Source: Vitellaria paradoxa
Lineage: Eukaryota; Streptophyta; Magnoliopsida; Ericales; Sapotaceae
Length of the DNA stretch: 64,000 nucleotides
Assembly (NCBI GenBank): GCA_019916065.1
Contig: CM034244.1
Coordinates: forward strand, 22,684,471-22,748,470
Direction of reading: 5' to 3'
Both the position numbers and the translations under genes were made by a program. Shown here in pieces: positions 21,613 through 33,114 of this stretch. The notes beneath the pieces are model-generated. The model was given only the letters and a program-made list of their open reading frames with translations, did not search any database and was not told where the DNA came from. Position 1 is the stretch's first letter. Each line of letters opens with the position of its first letter.

Positions 21613-24014
21613 AATGGAACATTATGAGGTTGAGACGTATTGTTGATCATAACTTCCAGCTGTTAATAGGATAAAAGAATTGTAAGTATGTGATGTCCAA
21701 AATACTTGAAATTATCTTTTCCGTTTGGTCATTTCATCAAGGAGCTTTTTGCATATCAGTTCCTTCTGATAGAAGAAATGGTTGCATCTGTGTACAGCTG
21801 CAGTCTACTTTTCTCTTTGAACTTGGAGAACTGTTAATCTTGTGAAAGATTTTTGAAATTTATTCCTTTTGAGTTCGTTTTTGTGCTTGGAATTGTTGTA
21901 TTGTTTTGCTTAATGAGATCAAAGATCTCCCTTCCGCGAGTGCTAATGTTTTTCATTTCTCTTGCAATTCCTCTCAGCTTAAGCAACCTTATGCATACCT
22001 GAAAGAAGTATTTGTTGATCAATTCCTCAACTAAAAAGTGGATGAGAGGGTCGACCAATTAGAGCTTATGAACATACAAAAGCTGCTAAAGAGTTGGGAG
22101 CTAGGGAAATACTGCTAAATTGCATTGATTGTGATGGTAAAGCTTCTTGGACCAATAAGAATTGTTGTATGCTATCCTTCAGAACATTATTTATTTATTT
22201 ATTTATTTTCATTTCTTGTTTCTTCCTTTTTAAATCTTGGTTTAGTAAAGTTAACAAGTAAAATGAGTGCTTCTCAAAATTTAAGTTGGTTTTTTCAGAG
22301 CCTTTTTTTTTTTTGGTAACTGAGTATAATTTGGATTAATTGGAAAATTTACAAGTAATACCTAGCATACCCTCTTTCATGTGGCTTACATATATGTTTA
22401 ATTTCTTACTATACCCCATTTTTCACATAAAAAAATATTTACATGTGTACATTTGACATCAAAACAATGGGATGCCTTCCATTATAGCATATAAAATCTG
22501 ATCCTTGGATAAGAAGAGACCCTTGAGTATTCTTTCGTTTCTTTCTTTCCAGAGGTAGTATACAATTGCTAACCAAGCAAGTTTCTGATGAAGCTTGCAA
22601 ATGTCTTGCCACTGAATTTCCCTGTCATCCATCTAATCTCTTCATACCAACTTTAATGATCTTTCATGAGTAAGCATAAGCTACTTATACTATCTCTTAA
22701 GTCCCTTGAGAACTTGCAAGTGAAAAGCAGGTGGTTTATTTCCTCATCTTTTCATGACACGGGCTACGCATTGTGTTATTTAATAGGCCCTAATTTGCTA
22801 ATTTATCTCTTGTGTTTAGTCTGTATCTTATGGCTAGCCACATGATGAAACTGTGCTTTGGGACATTTTAGAAAACCAAACAAGTTTGTGCATGTTACCT
22901 ATTAGTGAGCATTTCTGATGTGGTTCTATGTTGCAGTTGCATTGTAGATACCATTCTTCGAAGCCAGCTATATGAATCTATCTGGTTGATTGGTGAGTGG
23001 GCTGTAACCAGGAGGATGCTGACTAATTTCTCAGAGTTCCCAAGTAGGTAGGAAAGGCCAACTCCAAGAATTATCTCTGATAATGGCTGAGATAGTGGTA
23101 GCTTTAGAGACACCTATATCATAGGCAATTTTAGGTTTAAATCTTGGAATTAGGGGGCCAATAGGATGCCAATTGTAAATGTACCATAAATGCCACAGTG
23201 AGTTTTTATTTATGCAGATGTATCACAAATGCCTCATTACTGCAGCTTTGTTCCAATCTTTTTTTTTTTTTTGGTAAGTAAGTATAGAATTTGGATTAAT
23301 GGGATAAATGTACATAATCAAGAGGGCATACCCTCGGTTACAAAATTTATCTGTTATAATCTATACAAAAGTTTGAAATCTCCCAGCTATTATATGGACT
23401 TGTATTAACCACATTAGCTTTGGACTTGTCAAATTGCAATGCTTTGGTTCTAACTTTACTTCTGATTTTCTCCACAATGCCATTAGATGACGTGGATATT
23501 CCTTTGAAGATCTATGCATTCCTCCCAACCAAATGTTGTATACCATAGCTGCCTAAGCAAGTTTGTTGATGGTATTCTCAAGAGACTTTTTGTTGAATTT
23601 CCCTGCTGCCCGTTCAATCTCTACCCTCTAAGCTTGTTTAGGCCTTTCAAATCTACATAGCTTGTTTACAGCCTTCTAAACTTCATATGAGTAATTACAA
23701 TCAAAGAACAAGTGCTCCATGGTTTTGGGTTCAAGTTTGCATAGCTCACATTTGTCATCAGTGATTGAGCCCCAATGAACTAGTTTATCTTTGGTGATTA
23801 GTTTCATTTTGATAGAAGTCCATAATATGAAGCTATGTCTAGGTATGTTGCCGAGCAACGATTTTTTTTTTTTTGAAAGGTAAATAAATTAAATTAAAAT
23901 AAATGTTAATGTACAAATACTCAAGGGCATACCCCCGGCCAAACAAAGCTCTCACTCACTAAATAAATTGAACATAAATCAAAGTGACCATTAACAAACA
24001 AAGAGCTTCCTACT

Positions 24015-24647
24015 TCAAATGGAAAAAGGAAGAGACCAAACTTGAACTAAGTGCCGATTTGTATCACTTTGAGGAAAAGGTTTACAAGATATGAGTCTCA
24101 ACAGAACCATAGCTTGGACCTGCATCCATAAAGAAACAACTTCACGAACTCCACTTCCATGAAGCCGAGCATTCCTCTCGCTCCAAATAAAATAAACTAG
24201 TGCCGTAAAGGTTAAGCGTCCCAACACATGAGGCAAAGTGTGATTATGAAAAGAATCAGCACACCACAGTATAATATCTTCCCAAGAGGATACTGAACAC
24301 TGGACACCAAGTTTCTGAAGCATCTCATACCATAACCGAGTAGAATAAGAGCACTTGAAGAAAAAATGGGAATGGGTTTCTGAATCAGCCTCACAAAGAA
24401 AACATCGAGAAGGCAACATTACACCATGGGACATGAGTTTATCTTGGGTAGATAACCATTAACGAATAGCCAACCACAAGATAAATGAATAGCGAGGCAC
24501 ATGATACTTAAACCATATAATAGAATGCCACCTTACCTCTTCATGATGCTCTCTAATAACTTCCCAAGCTGCTCTAACCGAGAAGGTGCTTCCAAAATCT
24601 GACTTCCATAAAAGCTTATCATCAATAGAAGTATCTGGTTGAGGCAA
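24015..24647 (-). pseudogene. LINE-c zf-RVT domain and ORF2 C-terminus
   Basis: Two adjacent segments (24647-24459 and 24434-24015) separated by one stop. The first reads STFSVRAAWEVIRE then PRYSFILWLAIR. The second has CFLCEADSETHSHFFFKC (the zf-RVT C-x2-C...H...C pattern) and ends ISCKPFPQSDTNRHLVQVWS, nearly identical to the truncated LINE end at 19988. Confidence 0.85.
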
Positions 24648-24662
24648 ACAAGTAGTAGCTAA

Positions 24663-25328
24663 CTAAAGGTCCATTAATTCGTTGGTGTTCACCCCTGGCC
24701 AAGCCCAACATCCATCTGCAATAATGGCATTCACTCGTGCAAATTTAGATAATCTAGAATCATAAATAACACGTGCATCCAATGGGTTACAAATAGGCCC
24801 GCTAGGCAACCATGGATCAAACCATAAAGATAAAGTATGACCATTGCCAACTGTGTATGTTATGTAAGGTTTAATAAGAGGTCTTAGCTGCAAAATCTTT
24901 CTCCAGGACCAAGAGGAATCCCAAGGAACCTTTGCTATCCAAAACTGACTTCTAGCCAACAGATTAGCATGTACCCACTTAGCCCATAATGAAGTAGAGG
25001 AAGAATCACAAAGTAGCCAAATATACCTAGCAATTATATCACGATTCCAATCCTTAATCTTCTTTATACCAAGACCCCCTTCCTTCTTAGGATGAGTAAC
25101 CTCTTCCCACGCCACTTTAGCACTAGTAGTAGAAAGTGATGTACCCTTCCAAAGAAAAGCTCTGAACTTGGCTTCAATAGACTTGATCACTTTAGCAGGG
25201 AGACTGAACTGGAAACACCAATAAGATTGAATGCTAAACAAGATAGATTGAATAAGCTGCAACCGACCAGTGCAAGAAAGAAACTTGTTTGTCCATGATT
25301 TTAGCCGCTTGAGGATCCTGTTTTCCAA
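24663..25328 (-). pseudogene. LINE-c ORF2 middle segment (post-palm to pre-zf-RVT)
   Basis: 222 open codons: SWTNKFLSCTGRLQLIQS, FRAFLWKG, GGLGIKKIKDWN, AKVPWDSSWSWRKILQL, GNGHTLSLWFDPWLPSGP, all conserved in plant L1-type LINEs between the reverse transcriptase and the zinc-finger-like zf-RVT domain. A stop after NELMDL separates it from the next segment. Confidence 0.87.
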
Positions 25329-27034
25329 TTCAGTACAATCTTAAGCCCGAAGCTTAGAAGAAAGCAAAGGAACACCCAAATATTTCATTGGTAGAGAGCC
25401 ACATTTAAAACCCACTAAATCAGCAATAGTAGCCTTAGAAACATCATCCATACCTGCAACAAACATATCACACTTCGGTTGCCGGGAAACCATACCAGCT
25501 TGTACTATGAAACAGCTTGGTGTTGTTGTCTTATTGCAGCCCAAGTGGAAGCTGAGTTATAATCACCAGTTCTTCAGACTGTCCAGATAAATTGATCAGG
25601 CTTAGAAGAGTTTGGCTGCACTTCAAGTGAACCGACAATTTCTTGCAGCTCCCAAGTGGTGGGGAAAAGCCAAGCCCCTCTACCTTCTTTTATGATTGCA
25701 GATACCCCAAAGCTCGTTGGTATTGCTGCATCATGTGCTACTTTTGGTCCATATTTAGGAATTAAAGGACCTTGGGTGTGCCAGTTACTATACCAAAGGG
25801 AAGTAGCCTTTCCATCACCTATTTTGTATTTAGAAATTTTACTTGCAATTGCTCTAAGGCTTAGGATTTTCTATCATGTCCACGAGCAGTCAGTAGGGAT
25901 TTTGCATTGCCAGAAGTCCTTCCTTCGTAGTAGATGCCTAGAGCACCATTCAGCCCACAAATAGTGTTTGCTCAAGCAAAGAACCCATATGTGTTGAAGC
26001 ATGGCTACCTTGCTCCATTTTGAAGCTTCTGAATCCCGAGTCCTCCTTTCTTATAGGGCAGCAGATGTCTTCCCGCGTAACTTTACTTCCATGCCTTCTT
26101 AATTCCACTCCTAACCAAAGGAATCGTCTGAGAATCTATTCGATGGCTATACGAACTTTCTTTGGGAACATAAAATGCAGACTCCAGTAGACTTGGGAGC
26201 TGAAAAGTACTGATTTTATTAGGACAAATCTCCCTGCGTATGAAAGTGATTGGTTTGCCCAGCTTTTGATTTTGCAAGCATCTTATCAATAAGTTGCTAA
26301 CAATCTTTGTAAGTAAGCTTTGTTAAGATTATTGGGACACCTAGGTAAGTGAGCTTTGTTCCAATCTTCAATATTCTTCCAGTACACATGCAAACTAAAT
26401 AAGATAGACTTGATTATTGTAAGCCTTCCAGCATATGAAAGTTTCTTATTAATCCAACTTTTGATCTTATTAAGCATTTTATCCAGCATCTCCTTGCAAT
26501 TGATGGCTTTGAGCTTTGTTAAAATGAGAGGAACTCCAAGGTATTTTACTGGGAGTGTGTCAAGCTGGAAACCTATAATATTACACAGCCTTACTTTTCC
26601 TCTTGACTTATCCTCGCAATATAGATTTTACCTTTTCCTCTATTTGGGGACAATCTAGAGTATTTATGGAACTCAGAGATAATATGGCTGACAGTCTTAT
26701 AAGTAGCTTCATCAGGGTAGCATCCTATGAACACACCATCAGCAAAGCATATATGGCTAATGTTGATCTCCTTGCATTTTGGATGATAAGTAAATGAACC
26801 TGTTGAAATTTCTTGCTAAAGCATTCTTGAGAAGAATTTCGTAACCAAAATAAAAAGATGTGGGGATAAAGGGTCACCTTGTGTTAAACCCCTCGCACCA
26901 GGAAAATAACCAAAATAACCTTCTAGCACACCATTGATAGAAATAGAGAATTGGGGAGTAGTGATACATGCTCTGATCCAGTCAATGAATTTCCTTGGTA
27001 GGTTAATGGTAGATAGTATATCCATGACCAGGTC

Positions 27035-27454
27035 CTAAGAGATAGAATCGAAAGCTATCATTAGATCAATCTTCATGGCGCTTCTTGGAGATATGTTCTG
27101 ATGATGATAGTTCCTTACAAGTTCTTGCATAAGTAAGATTTGATCAGAAATGGATCTCCCGGCTAGAAAGGCTGTTTGATAGTTGCTTATAAATTGAGGT
27201 AAGATGGTTTTGAGATTGCTGGCAATAATCTTGGAAATACATTTATATATTGTTGTGCAATAAGATATTGGTCTAAAATCTGCGACATAATTAGGATTTG
27301 GGACCTTTGGAATAAGGGTTAAGGCTATTGCATTAATACCTTTTGACATCTTGTTTGTTTTAAAGAAAGATTTGATAGCTTGAGTCACATCTTCTCCAAT
27401 AATATGCCATATTTTCTTATAAAAGAGAGTTGAATATCCATCAGGTCCAGGCAC
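27035..27454 (-). pseudogene. LINE-a reverse transcriptase, N-terminal fragment
   Basis: 140 open codons starting at MPGPDGYSTLFYKKIW, then ALTLIPKV, ADFRPISYC, ...SDQILLMQELVRNYHH and MKIDLMIAFDSIS. The K-A-F/Y-D-S motif that carries the first catalytic aspartate is present as IDLMIAFDS. The frame is cut by a stop right after and continues at 27025 with the palm region. Confidence 0.85.
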
Positions 27455-27545
27455 CTTATTGCTTGGAAGGGAGAAAATAGTTTCTTTGATTTTTTCTTCA
27501 GTTTCTTCATTAGCAAAGTGACTAACTAAACCATCAGAAAAAAAC

Positions 27546-27911
27546 TTAGATCATAACTTCATTCACCTTATCTCTTCCATTTGAAGGGTAAGCAAAAGAC
27601 TTGCCAAGTGGCCCTTTGTAATAATCAATGAATGTATTCTTTATATGTTCATATTCTTCATGTCTAACTTGATGGGAATTTATTATAGAGAGAATCTTGT
27701 TTCCTGATCTTTGAACTTTAACCTTTTTATAGAAATAGCTTGTATTTTGATCTCCAAGTTTTATCCAATGTTCTCTAGCTTTCTGTTTATAGAAGGATTC
27801 CTCTGCCATGGCCAATTCACAATAACTTTTCATTACAATTCTCTCTTCTTCAATGGTGCTATGGTCATCCTTGTTCCTGTTGAGTCTGACCTGGATGGTT
27901 TCCAGCTCCAA
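27546..27911 (-). pseudogene. LINE-a ORF2 linker between endonuclease and reverse transcriptase
   Basis: 122 open codons, including EHWIKLGDQNTSYFYKKVK, the conserved W.K.GD.NT.YF block of plant LINEs upstream of the reverse transcriptase. Upstream codons (to ~28032) continue with stops; the endonuclease is missing. Confidence 0.8.
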
Positions 27912-28032
27912 TTTTACTGCTTTGACTCACTCTGAAATGTTTCCATAATGCAGCTTGTTAAATTTCTTCAGCTCTATCTTCAATTCTTCAAGCTTGGCAC
28001 ATAATCTTGTCATTGGGGAGCCTTGAACAAAC

Positions 28033-29253
28033 TTTTTTTTTCAGTAAGTGCATTTTTTGGATTAATGGGAGTAATTACAAGATCTTATGTGCCTACCCTC
28101 ATTTACAAAACTTTTATACATCTATAAAATCTATACTAGGGGTTGGGATTCCCCAATATGTTCAAAATTAATATCTAATACATTACATTGGAATTTCATA
28201 GATTGAGAAGCTGTAACTTTAACTTCATGTTTAATGATCCTCAAAATGCTATGACTAGTGTTGGAGATCCCTTTGAAGATCCTTGCATTTCGCTCTAACC
28301 AAATGTGATAAATGGTGGCTAACCAAGCAACTTTGCAGGCAAAATTTTCAAATGATTTCTCACTAAATTTCCCAATTGCCCATTCAACTTCATTTGCTCA
28401 ACTCTGTCTTCTAGCAATGATGCAGCATATGTTACAAATGGTTGTCTATAGCTCACCAGAAAATGGGTATGAGAAAAATAGATGATCAAGAGATTCATTT
28501 GCTAATTTACAAAGTAAACAGAGAGGATTAACTGGAAATCCTATCAAGTGTGCTGAGCTTTCCTTTTGTTACAAGCCAGATAATAAAATTGTGCCTTAGG
28601 ATGTGCCTTAAGAACCAGATTAGCTTATGCCAATTTACTTAAGCATGGTGGTGCCTTAAAGTGTTCCAAGTAGCCGCAGCTAAGTATGTATTGGAGCTAG
28701 AGATGATCCAATTGAATTTATCATCTTGTTGCATATTGGGAAGATAATTTGGGCCAAAGCCCAAATTTGCCCCAAATTATCTCAGTGATTAAGAGTCTCT
28801 CCTGCCCGCTCATGACTCGAGTTCGAGTCTTCCCCCTCCCCCCTTATAAAAAAAAAAAAAAAAACTTTACCTTTCAAAAAAAAGGAAGATAATTTGGGCC
28901 ACGAGCAGATGTGATTTCTTGTAACTCCCAAGTTGTAGGATAAGGCCCTCTCCAATCATCATTTGAGATGATGGATGATACTTTTGCATCAAGAAGGATT
29001 CCCACGTCATAGGCTACTCTTTGGCTGTATTTAGGTATAAGAGGCCCCAAAGGGGCTAGTGACTATACCATAAGGAGACCGAATGCCCATTCCCAGTGCT
29101 ATACCTAGACATTTGAATGGCAAATGTCCTTAGTTTAAGGAGTTTCCTCCATGACCAAGAGCAATCAAGTGGTATTTTGCAGCTTCAAAAGTCATTGGCT
29201 TTCAGAAGATGCTTCTACACCATTAAGCCCATAGTGATACCTTCCTAGAGCAT
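28033..29253 (-). mobile_element. LINE-d: degenerate minus-strand LINE
   Basis: T-run at 28033 followed by CAGTAAGTGC and TTTTGGATTAATGGGAGT, the usual reversed LINE 3' UTR. On the minus strand it holds decayed zf-RVT sequence (WNTLRHHH, LIWFLRHILRHNFIIWL) and the upstream FWK/PLDCSW region near 29150-29180. A SINE is inserted at 28757. It stops at the LTR start at 29254; its relation to LINE-a is not resolved. Confidence 0.7.
28757..28883 (+). mobile_element. tRNA-derived SINE, copy 2
   Basis: Head with TCTCAGTGATTAAGAGTC (box A like) and GACTCGAGTTCGAGTC (box B like), a C-rich stretch, A-run, then ACTTTACCTTTC-A8. Flanked by an 18-bp perfect duplication GGAAGATAATTTGGGCCA (28739-28756 and 28884-28901). 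Confidence 0.9.
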
Positions 29254-30935
29254 TGATTACACTTGAAAAGTATAATCATAAACCTTAATTTTTATGCTAA
29301 TTCTGATAATTTATGTTTTAATATGTTTATTTTAGTTTAATTTGTTTTATTTATGTTTTTTTTTGTCCATTTATGCAGGTTTTAGTAGAAAATACACCAA
29401 AATAGCTTGTTGGAACGAGATACTTGCCCAATTTTGATGTAGAAGTAGTTCCAGAAATTAAAAGTGGTCTTCAGCAAAGTTGTAGTGGACATCTCTAGCT
29501 TTTCAAAAAGCTATTATAGGACAAAATTGGAGTTCGTTTGGGCCTTGAAAGACTGCTTAGAGTTCAAGGCTAGAAAGCTAGAGAAATCCTAATCACCGTA
29601 GGATTTGGGGCATATCTTGAGCTTCTGGGATCTAATTGAGGTTATTCAAAAGCCTAAACTCAATTACACAGTCTTAGCTACAACTTTCATGAAGAGCCCA
29701 AGTCCAAAGGAAGTCTTCATCTACTCCGAAATCAACTTACAAAGTTGCACAATTTGGAATGCTTCGGATGATTCAGCACGACACCTTGTCAGTATTTTGG
29801 CCATATCTTTTCGTTTAGAACTCCAATTGATGCGATTCTTTTTGGGTTGGAAAAAAGACTCAAAGGGCTACAATTTTCATGTTGGAACCAAAGATTGAAT
29901 CTGTGCCTCGGACACCCCTACGGGTGGTCCGGACCACAGCAGGTAGCATACATAGAAAATTAAGTTAGGGTTTAGGTTTAGGCCCTATATATTGTTGTTC
30001 TTTCAGCTGTCAAAGGGGACATTCTTCATTACTTTTATTTTCCAGAATAGTAGAATGCAATAGATAGTTTTTAGAGAGTTTTGGATTGCTTGCTTTCAGA
30101 TTCAAATTTAATTCACTACGAAGAACGGTACACATTTCGTTTTATTCAATGAAATTTATTTTCTTTTCGTATTATCTTTTTATTTGCTATTTTATTATTT
30201 CCTCCATGCTAGGTTAGATTTTTATTCTTGATTCAACCCATCAATGATGGGCGAATCAGTATTTGAATGTTGGATGTGATCGAATCCAAGCATGCAACGT
30301 AAAAGTTGCCTGTTAAGGTTCTTGTTCTCTAAAAATCTACTTTCTAATGTTTTTAAAACCTTCAAAAACTTATGTAGTTGATCATATTTCCTTGAAATCA
30401 CTGGTAAGTACATAAGATTATAACTTTCTTAATACTTTGAAAACAAACGAAATAGATTTAGATATGTTTTCTGGTTTTCTTTCTCTTTTAATTTTCAAAG
30501 CCTTTGAAAACGTGTAACCTCGATCATATTTCGTTGAAATCCCTGATGATGTTACATGATTAAAACTTTCTTTATATTTTGAAATCAAAGAAAAGAGATC
30601 TGAACCAAAAAATCTTTTCAAGAAAATATCTTTCTAATTTTATTTATCCTAAACATGATTTTAAAACTGCGCTTTGGAAATTAAAGCTTTCACAGTGAAA
30701 TCTTTCCGGTTTACTTTTCGTAAACGTGAACTATAAACCAGGATAATAATCACATCTAAACATGAGAATAAGGTATTCACCCAAATTTGTAGGTTGAATC
30801 AAGATCTTAAATTATCTTAAATGCGTAGTGTTATTGCTTTCATTCTAGTTTAATTTAATTGTTGCAATTTGGTTTATTTATTTAGTAGATAGTAAATCAA
30901 AACTAAAAAAACTTTCTCTTTGCCACCACTTGATT
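29254..30935 (+). repeat. Truncated LTR related to the TR-GAG family
   Basis: Starts TGATTACACTTGAAAAGTAT, the same hairpin terminus as the 6731 LTR. It is otherwise a diverged family: it carries a GGTGGTCCGGACCAC palindrome near 29920, a GTTTAGGTTTAGGCCC leader-like patch and a GGTTGAATCAAGATC segment near 30790. It closely matches, in reverse, the LTR at 62904-64000. The normal LTR end is missing, so it is a fragment, broken near 30935. Confidence 0.7.
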
Positions 30936-30999
30936 GCTCTCGCATGGATAAGGTGGTGTAGAGTAAATCACATGACTTCTCTGTCGACTTTTTTTGAAA

Positions 31000-33018
31000 G
31001 ATATAATTGGGGGCATGTTGAGGGTCTCTCCCTCTCTCTCTCTAGTTTCTCTCTTTAGAATTCGGTTTGGATTCTAGGGTTTGGGATTACGTTCATGGCG
31101 TCTAAGGTTTCAATTATTGATTCTTTGAAGTAGAAGAATGAATTCCAATCCTTTGGCAAGGTGGGTGGGAATGTGGATCCAAAGTTTGCAGCCAACTAGG
31201 ATTTTCAAGCAAGAGGCTGCTTTCAATGACATGACAAAGCATGGAGATAACCTACGGGCTTCTAGAGGAGATCAACAACGGGTGTCTCTTGTTCATGGTT
31301 CAACGGGAGGAAGTGTTTGTGATGGGCAGATCCGGATTCTTCAAAACCCTAATACACGACGTGATCCTTCTAGGGTTACTATTGATCCTCGAACCAACGT
31401 GAATGGAAGAGGTGCAGATTCGAGTGTAAAGGCGAAGGTTGCGGATGTGATTGTTTCTCGCCCTGAAGCTTCAAAAGGAATGGCGGCTGCTAGGGTTGGT
31501 GATCAAGTGCGTGGTGCGGCTAGGGTTTTTCCAAGGGAAGGTTCTTGGCTGGAAGATATGAGAGATGGCTTCATTATGGGTCAAGTTGCCGGAAAGAATA
31601 ATGGTTATTCTGATCTGGTTTATAACTTCGGGATGGTGCAATCGGGGGTGGAGGATTTGAATGATACGAATGTAGGGTCTTTTTAATTGCATGCTTATGA
31701 TAGTAGATCTAGTCCTAACATGCAGAACGTGAAATCATATGCTGCTGAAGTATTTTGCGAAGATGGAGGTCAGATGAGTTCTTTTCCGGAGGTAGCAGTA
31801 CATATGGGGACTGAGAGGAGGAAGGAGATGTGTAATTTGGCTATGGTGGCTGTGGGGGATTCTTTGCATTTTCAGGCAAGTCCAGATCATTCGTGGGCTA
31901 ATTTGGTGGAGTTTGAAAAGGAGGAAGGCTCGATTAATGGAGAAGGCAAGGGAATGGACAAGATTGCAGATTTGGAACAGGGTGAGATATATGTTTCTTC
32001 TTCTGTTTCCAAGGAGCCGAATGGTGTTTCTAAGCAAACTAATTGGGCTTCTGTAGTTCGAGGGAAAGAGACACTACTATGAAATTTAATTATGTGAAAC
32101 CTCCTTTGATGGATGGGAAACTTAGAGTGAAGATGCCTTCTAATGTAGTTAGGAAAACACTTTAGTGGGATTTTTCTTGGACAAGCTTCTATTTTCCTTG
32201 ATTCAAAATGAGGCTTATAAACTATGGGGTTCAAAGGGCCTTGAGGAGGTGCTCTGGAGTGGTAATGGATTTTTCTTTTTCCGCTTCTCTGGTGCGAAGG
32301 TGATGAATGAGGTGTTTGAAGGAGGACCTTGGCGTTTTGGGGGTAAGCCAGTTTTCCTTCAAAAGTGGAGGCTGGGTTTAAACCTCTCTAAAGCTGGTTG
32401 TAAACGGGTACCAATTTGGGTTCACTTTTATAATGTTCCACTTGAGTGTTGGACAAAGAAAGTGTTAAGCATTATTGCTAGCATGATTGGTAAGCCCTTG
32501 CATGCAGACAAAATGACTGAATCTGTGAAGTGTATTTCTTACGCTCATATTTGCATTGAAGTGGGGGTTCATGATACATTGCCGAGTAGCTTTGATCTAG
32601 AATTAGAGAATGGTGAGTCTATTAAGATTAAAGTGGAATATAATTGGGTTCCCAAGAAGTGCAAGTTGTGTAAGGAATTTGGTCACTTAGCTAAGAATTG
32701 TAAAAAGATTACAAGGTAAGAGTGGACTCAAAAGGTGCCGGTTTCCAATGGGAATGATTCTAATGAAGAACCTAAACTAGATGATGAAGGTTGGGAGGAG
32801 GTCAAGCATAGAAGGAAGAAGACAGTAGATGGCAAAACTCCTTCTCCAATTAAGGAGGCAACTACTTCAGGTAATCCTTTTGAGGAAGAAGACAGGGAGA
32901 TGTATCTATTCAGTAGGAAAAGGAAACACATCATAGTGCAGTGGTTGAGGCACAGCTTGGTATACAGTAGGATATTTCAGGAGGGGATAAGGTACAATCG
33001 AGGGCACAAGAGATTCAA
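31000..33018 (+). pseudogene. LINE ORF1 (DUF4283 and zinc knuckle), decayed
   Basis: Plus-strand 5' part of a LINE: CT-rich leader near 31020-31060 and a start ATG at 31095. Open segments follow: 31138-31686 (variable N-terminal part) and 31687-32082 (ending SKQTNWASVVRGKE). The segment 32165-32719 carries the RNA-binding DUF4283-type domain (KLLFSLIQNEAYKLWGS, GGPWRFGGKPVFLQKW, PIWVHFYNVPLECW) and a CCHC knuckle, CKLCKEFGHLAKNC. The basic tail 32735-33028 has KHRRKK. Stops and frameshifts between segments kill it. ORF2 should follow but the sequence switches to Tekay gag near 33019, so this is a truncated copy or a recombinant junction. Confidence 0.82.
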
Positions 33019-33114
33019 CAAACTGTAACTATGGACACTGGGCTAGTTTTGCAACAATTGGCGGCAACTATGGCCACAATAGCAGGAGGGGCTCGAGTTA
33101 GACCCTAATCACAA

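Larger units (their letters stand above)
18810..22136 (+). pseudogene. Imidazole glycerol phosphate synthase (HISN4, HisF domain) fragment, decayed
   Basis: Two exon-like blocks of the HisF cyclase half of the plastid bifunctional HisHF enzyme, which makes imidazole glycerol phosphate in histidine synthesis. Block 1, 18810-18897, after TTACAG and before GTGAGG, encodes AVVVSIDPRRVYLKN...VKVSNTG. Block 2, ~22038-22136, before GTAAAG, encodes EGRPIRAYEHTKAAKELGA then REILLNCIDCDG, which keeps the conserved Asp of the second active-site strand. A TGA replaces a conserved Arg just before EGRP. The short exon expected between them and all other exons were not found. The blocks are 3.1 kb apart because the intron carries a LINE piece (19988), a microinsertion (19591), an unknown frame (20694) and a LINE tail (21420). 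Confidence 0.87.
23861..25477 (-). mobile_element. LINE-c: minus-strand LINE inserted in LINE-b
   Basis: Tail: A-run preceded by TTTACCTTTC (minus strand). Flanks GTTGCCGAGCAACG (23847) and GTTGCCGGGAAAC (25478) form an imperfect ~13-bp duplication. It is 5'-truncated; from 25477 it carries the thumb (GFKCGSLPMKYLGVPLL), the connecting domain (GRLQLIQSILFSIQSYW, KKEGGLGIKKIKDWN), zf-RVT and the ORF2 C-terminus. It is the best preserved LINE here, with only a few stops. Confidence 0.87.
23259..26351 (-). mobile_element. LINE-b: minus-strand LINE inserted in LINE-a
   Basis: Tail T-run at 23259 then GGTAAGTAAGTATAG; flanked by AGCTTTGTTCCAATC at 23244-23258 and 26352-26366. It is 5'-truncated within the reverse transcriptase thumb (TYLGVPIILTKL near 26340). 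It continues through a degenerate C-terminal region to zf-RVT, which is split by LINE-c (23861-25477). The zf-RVT half at 23676-23858 reads NIPRHSFILW... and CELCKLEPKTMEHLFFDC. Several stops and frameshifts. Confidence 0.82.
22306..28032 (-). mobile_element. LINE-a: degenerate minus-strand LINE, outer host of a nested stack
   Basis: Tail at 22306 (T-run, GGTAACTGAG). Its 3' part is 22306-23258 and its reverse transcriptase part 26367-28032; LINE-b (23259-26351) sits between them, flanked by AGCTTTGTTCCAATC. The minus-strand order is: linker domain (27911-27546), reverse transcriptase N-terminal region (27454-27035, with ALTLIPKV and ADFRPIS), palm region with GARGLTQGDPLSPHLF (~26900), FADG (~26745), thumb, then the zf-RVT region. 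The active-site FADD reads FADG, and ~90 residues between the thumb and zf-RVT are deleted. Many stops. L1-type (RTE-unrelated) plant LINE. Confidence 0.82.

Noticed and set aside
25656..25964. Plus-strand frames at 25656, 26356 and 26603
   Set aside because: They lie opposite LINE-a and LINE-b coding sequence and carry no family motif.
28770..28850. tRNA gene candidates at 28770, 53545 and 4800
   Set aside because: Box A and box B are present but no cloverleaf can be drawn, and the poly(A) tails plus target duplications show SINEs.
30987..31000. T7-GAAAG next to the LINE ORF1 leader as a LINE tail insertion
   Set aside because: Resembles a reversed TTTC-A7 tail, but no duplication could be identified.
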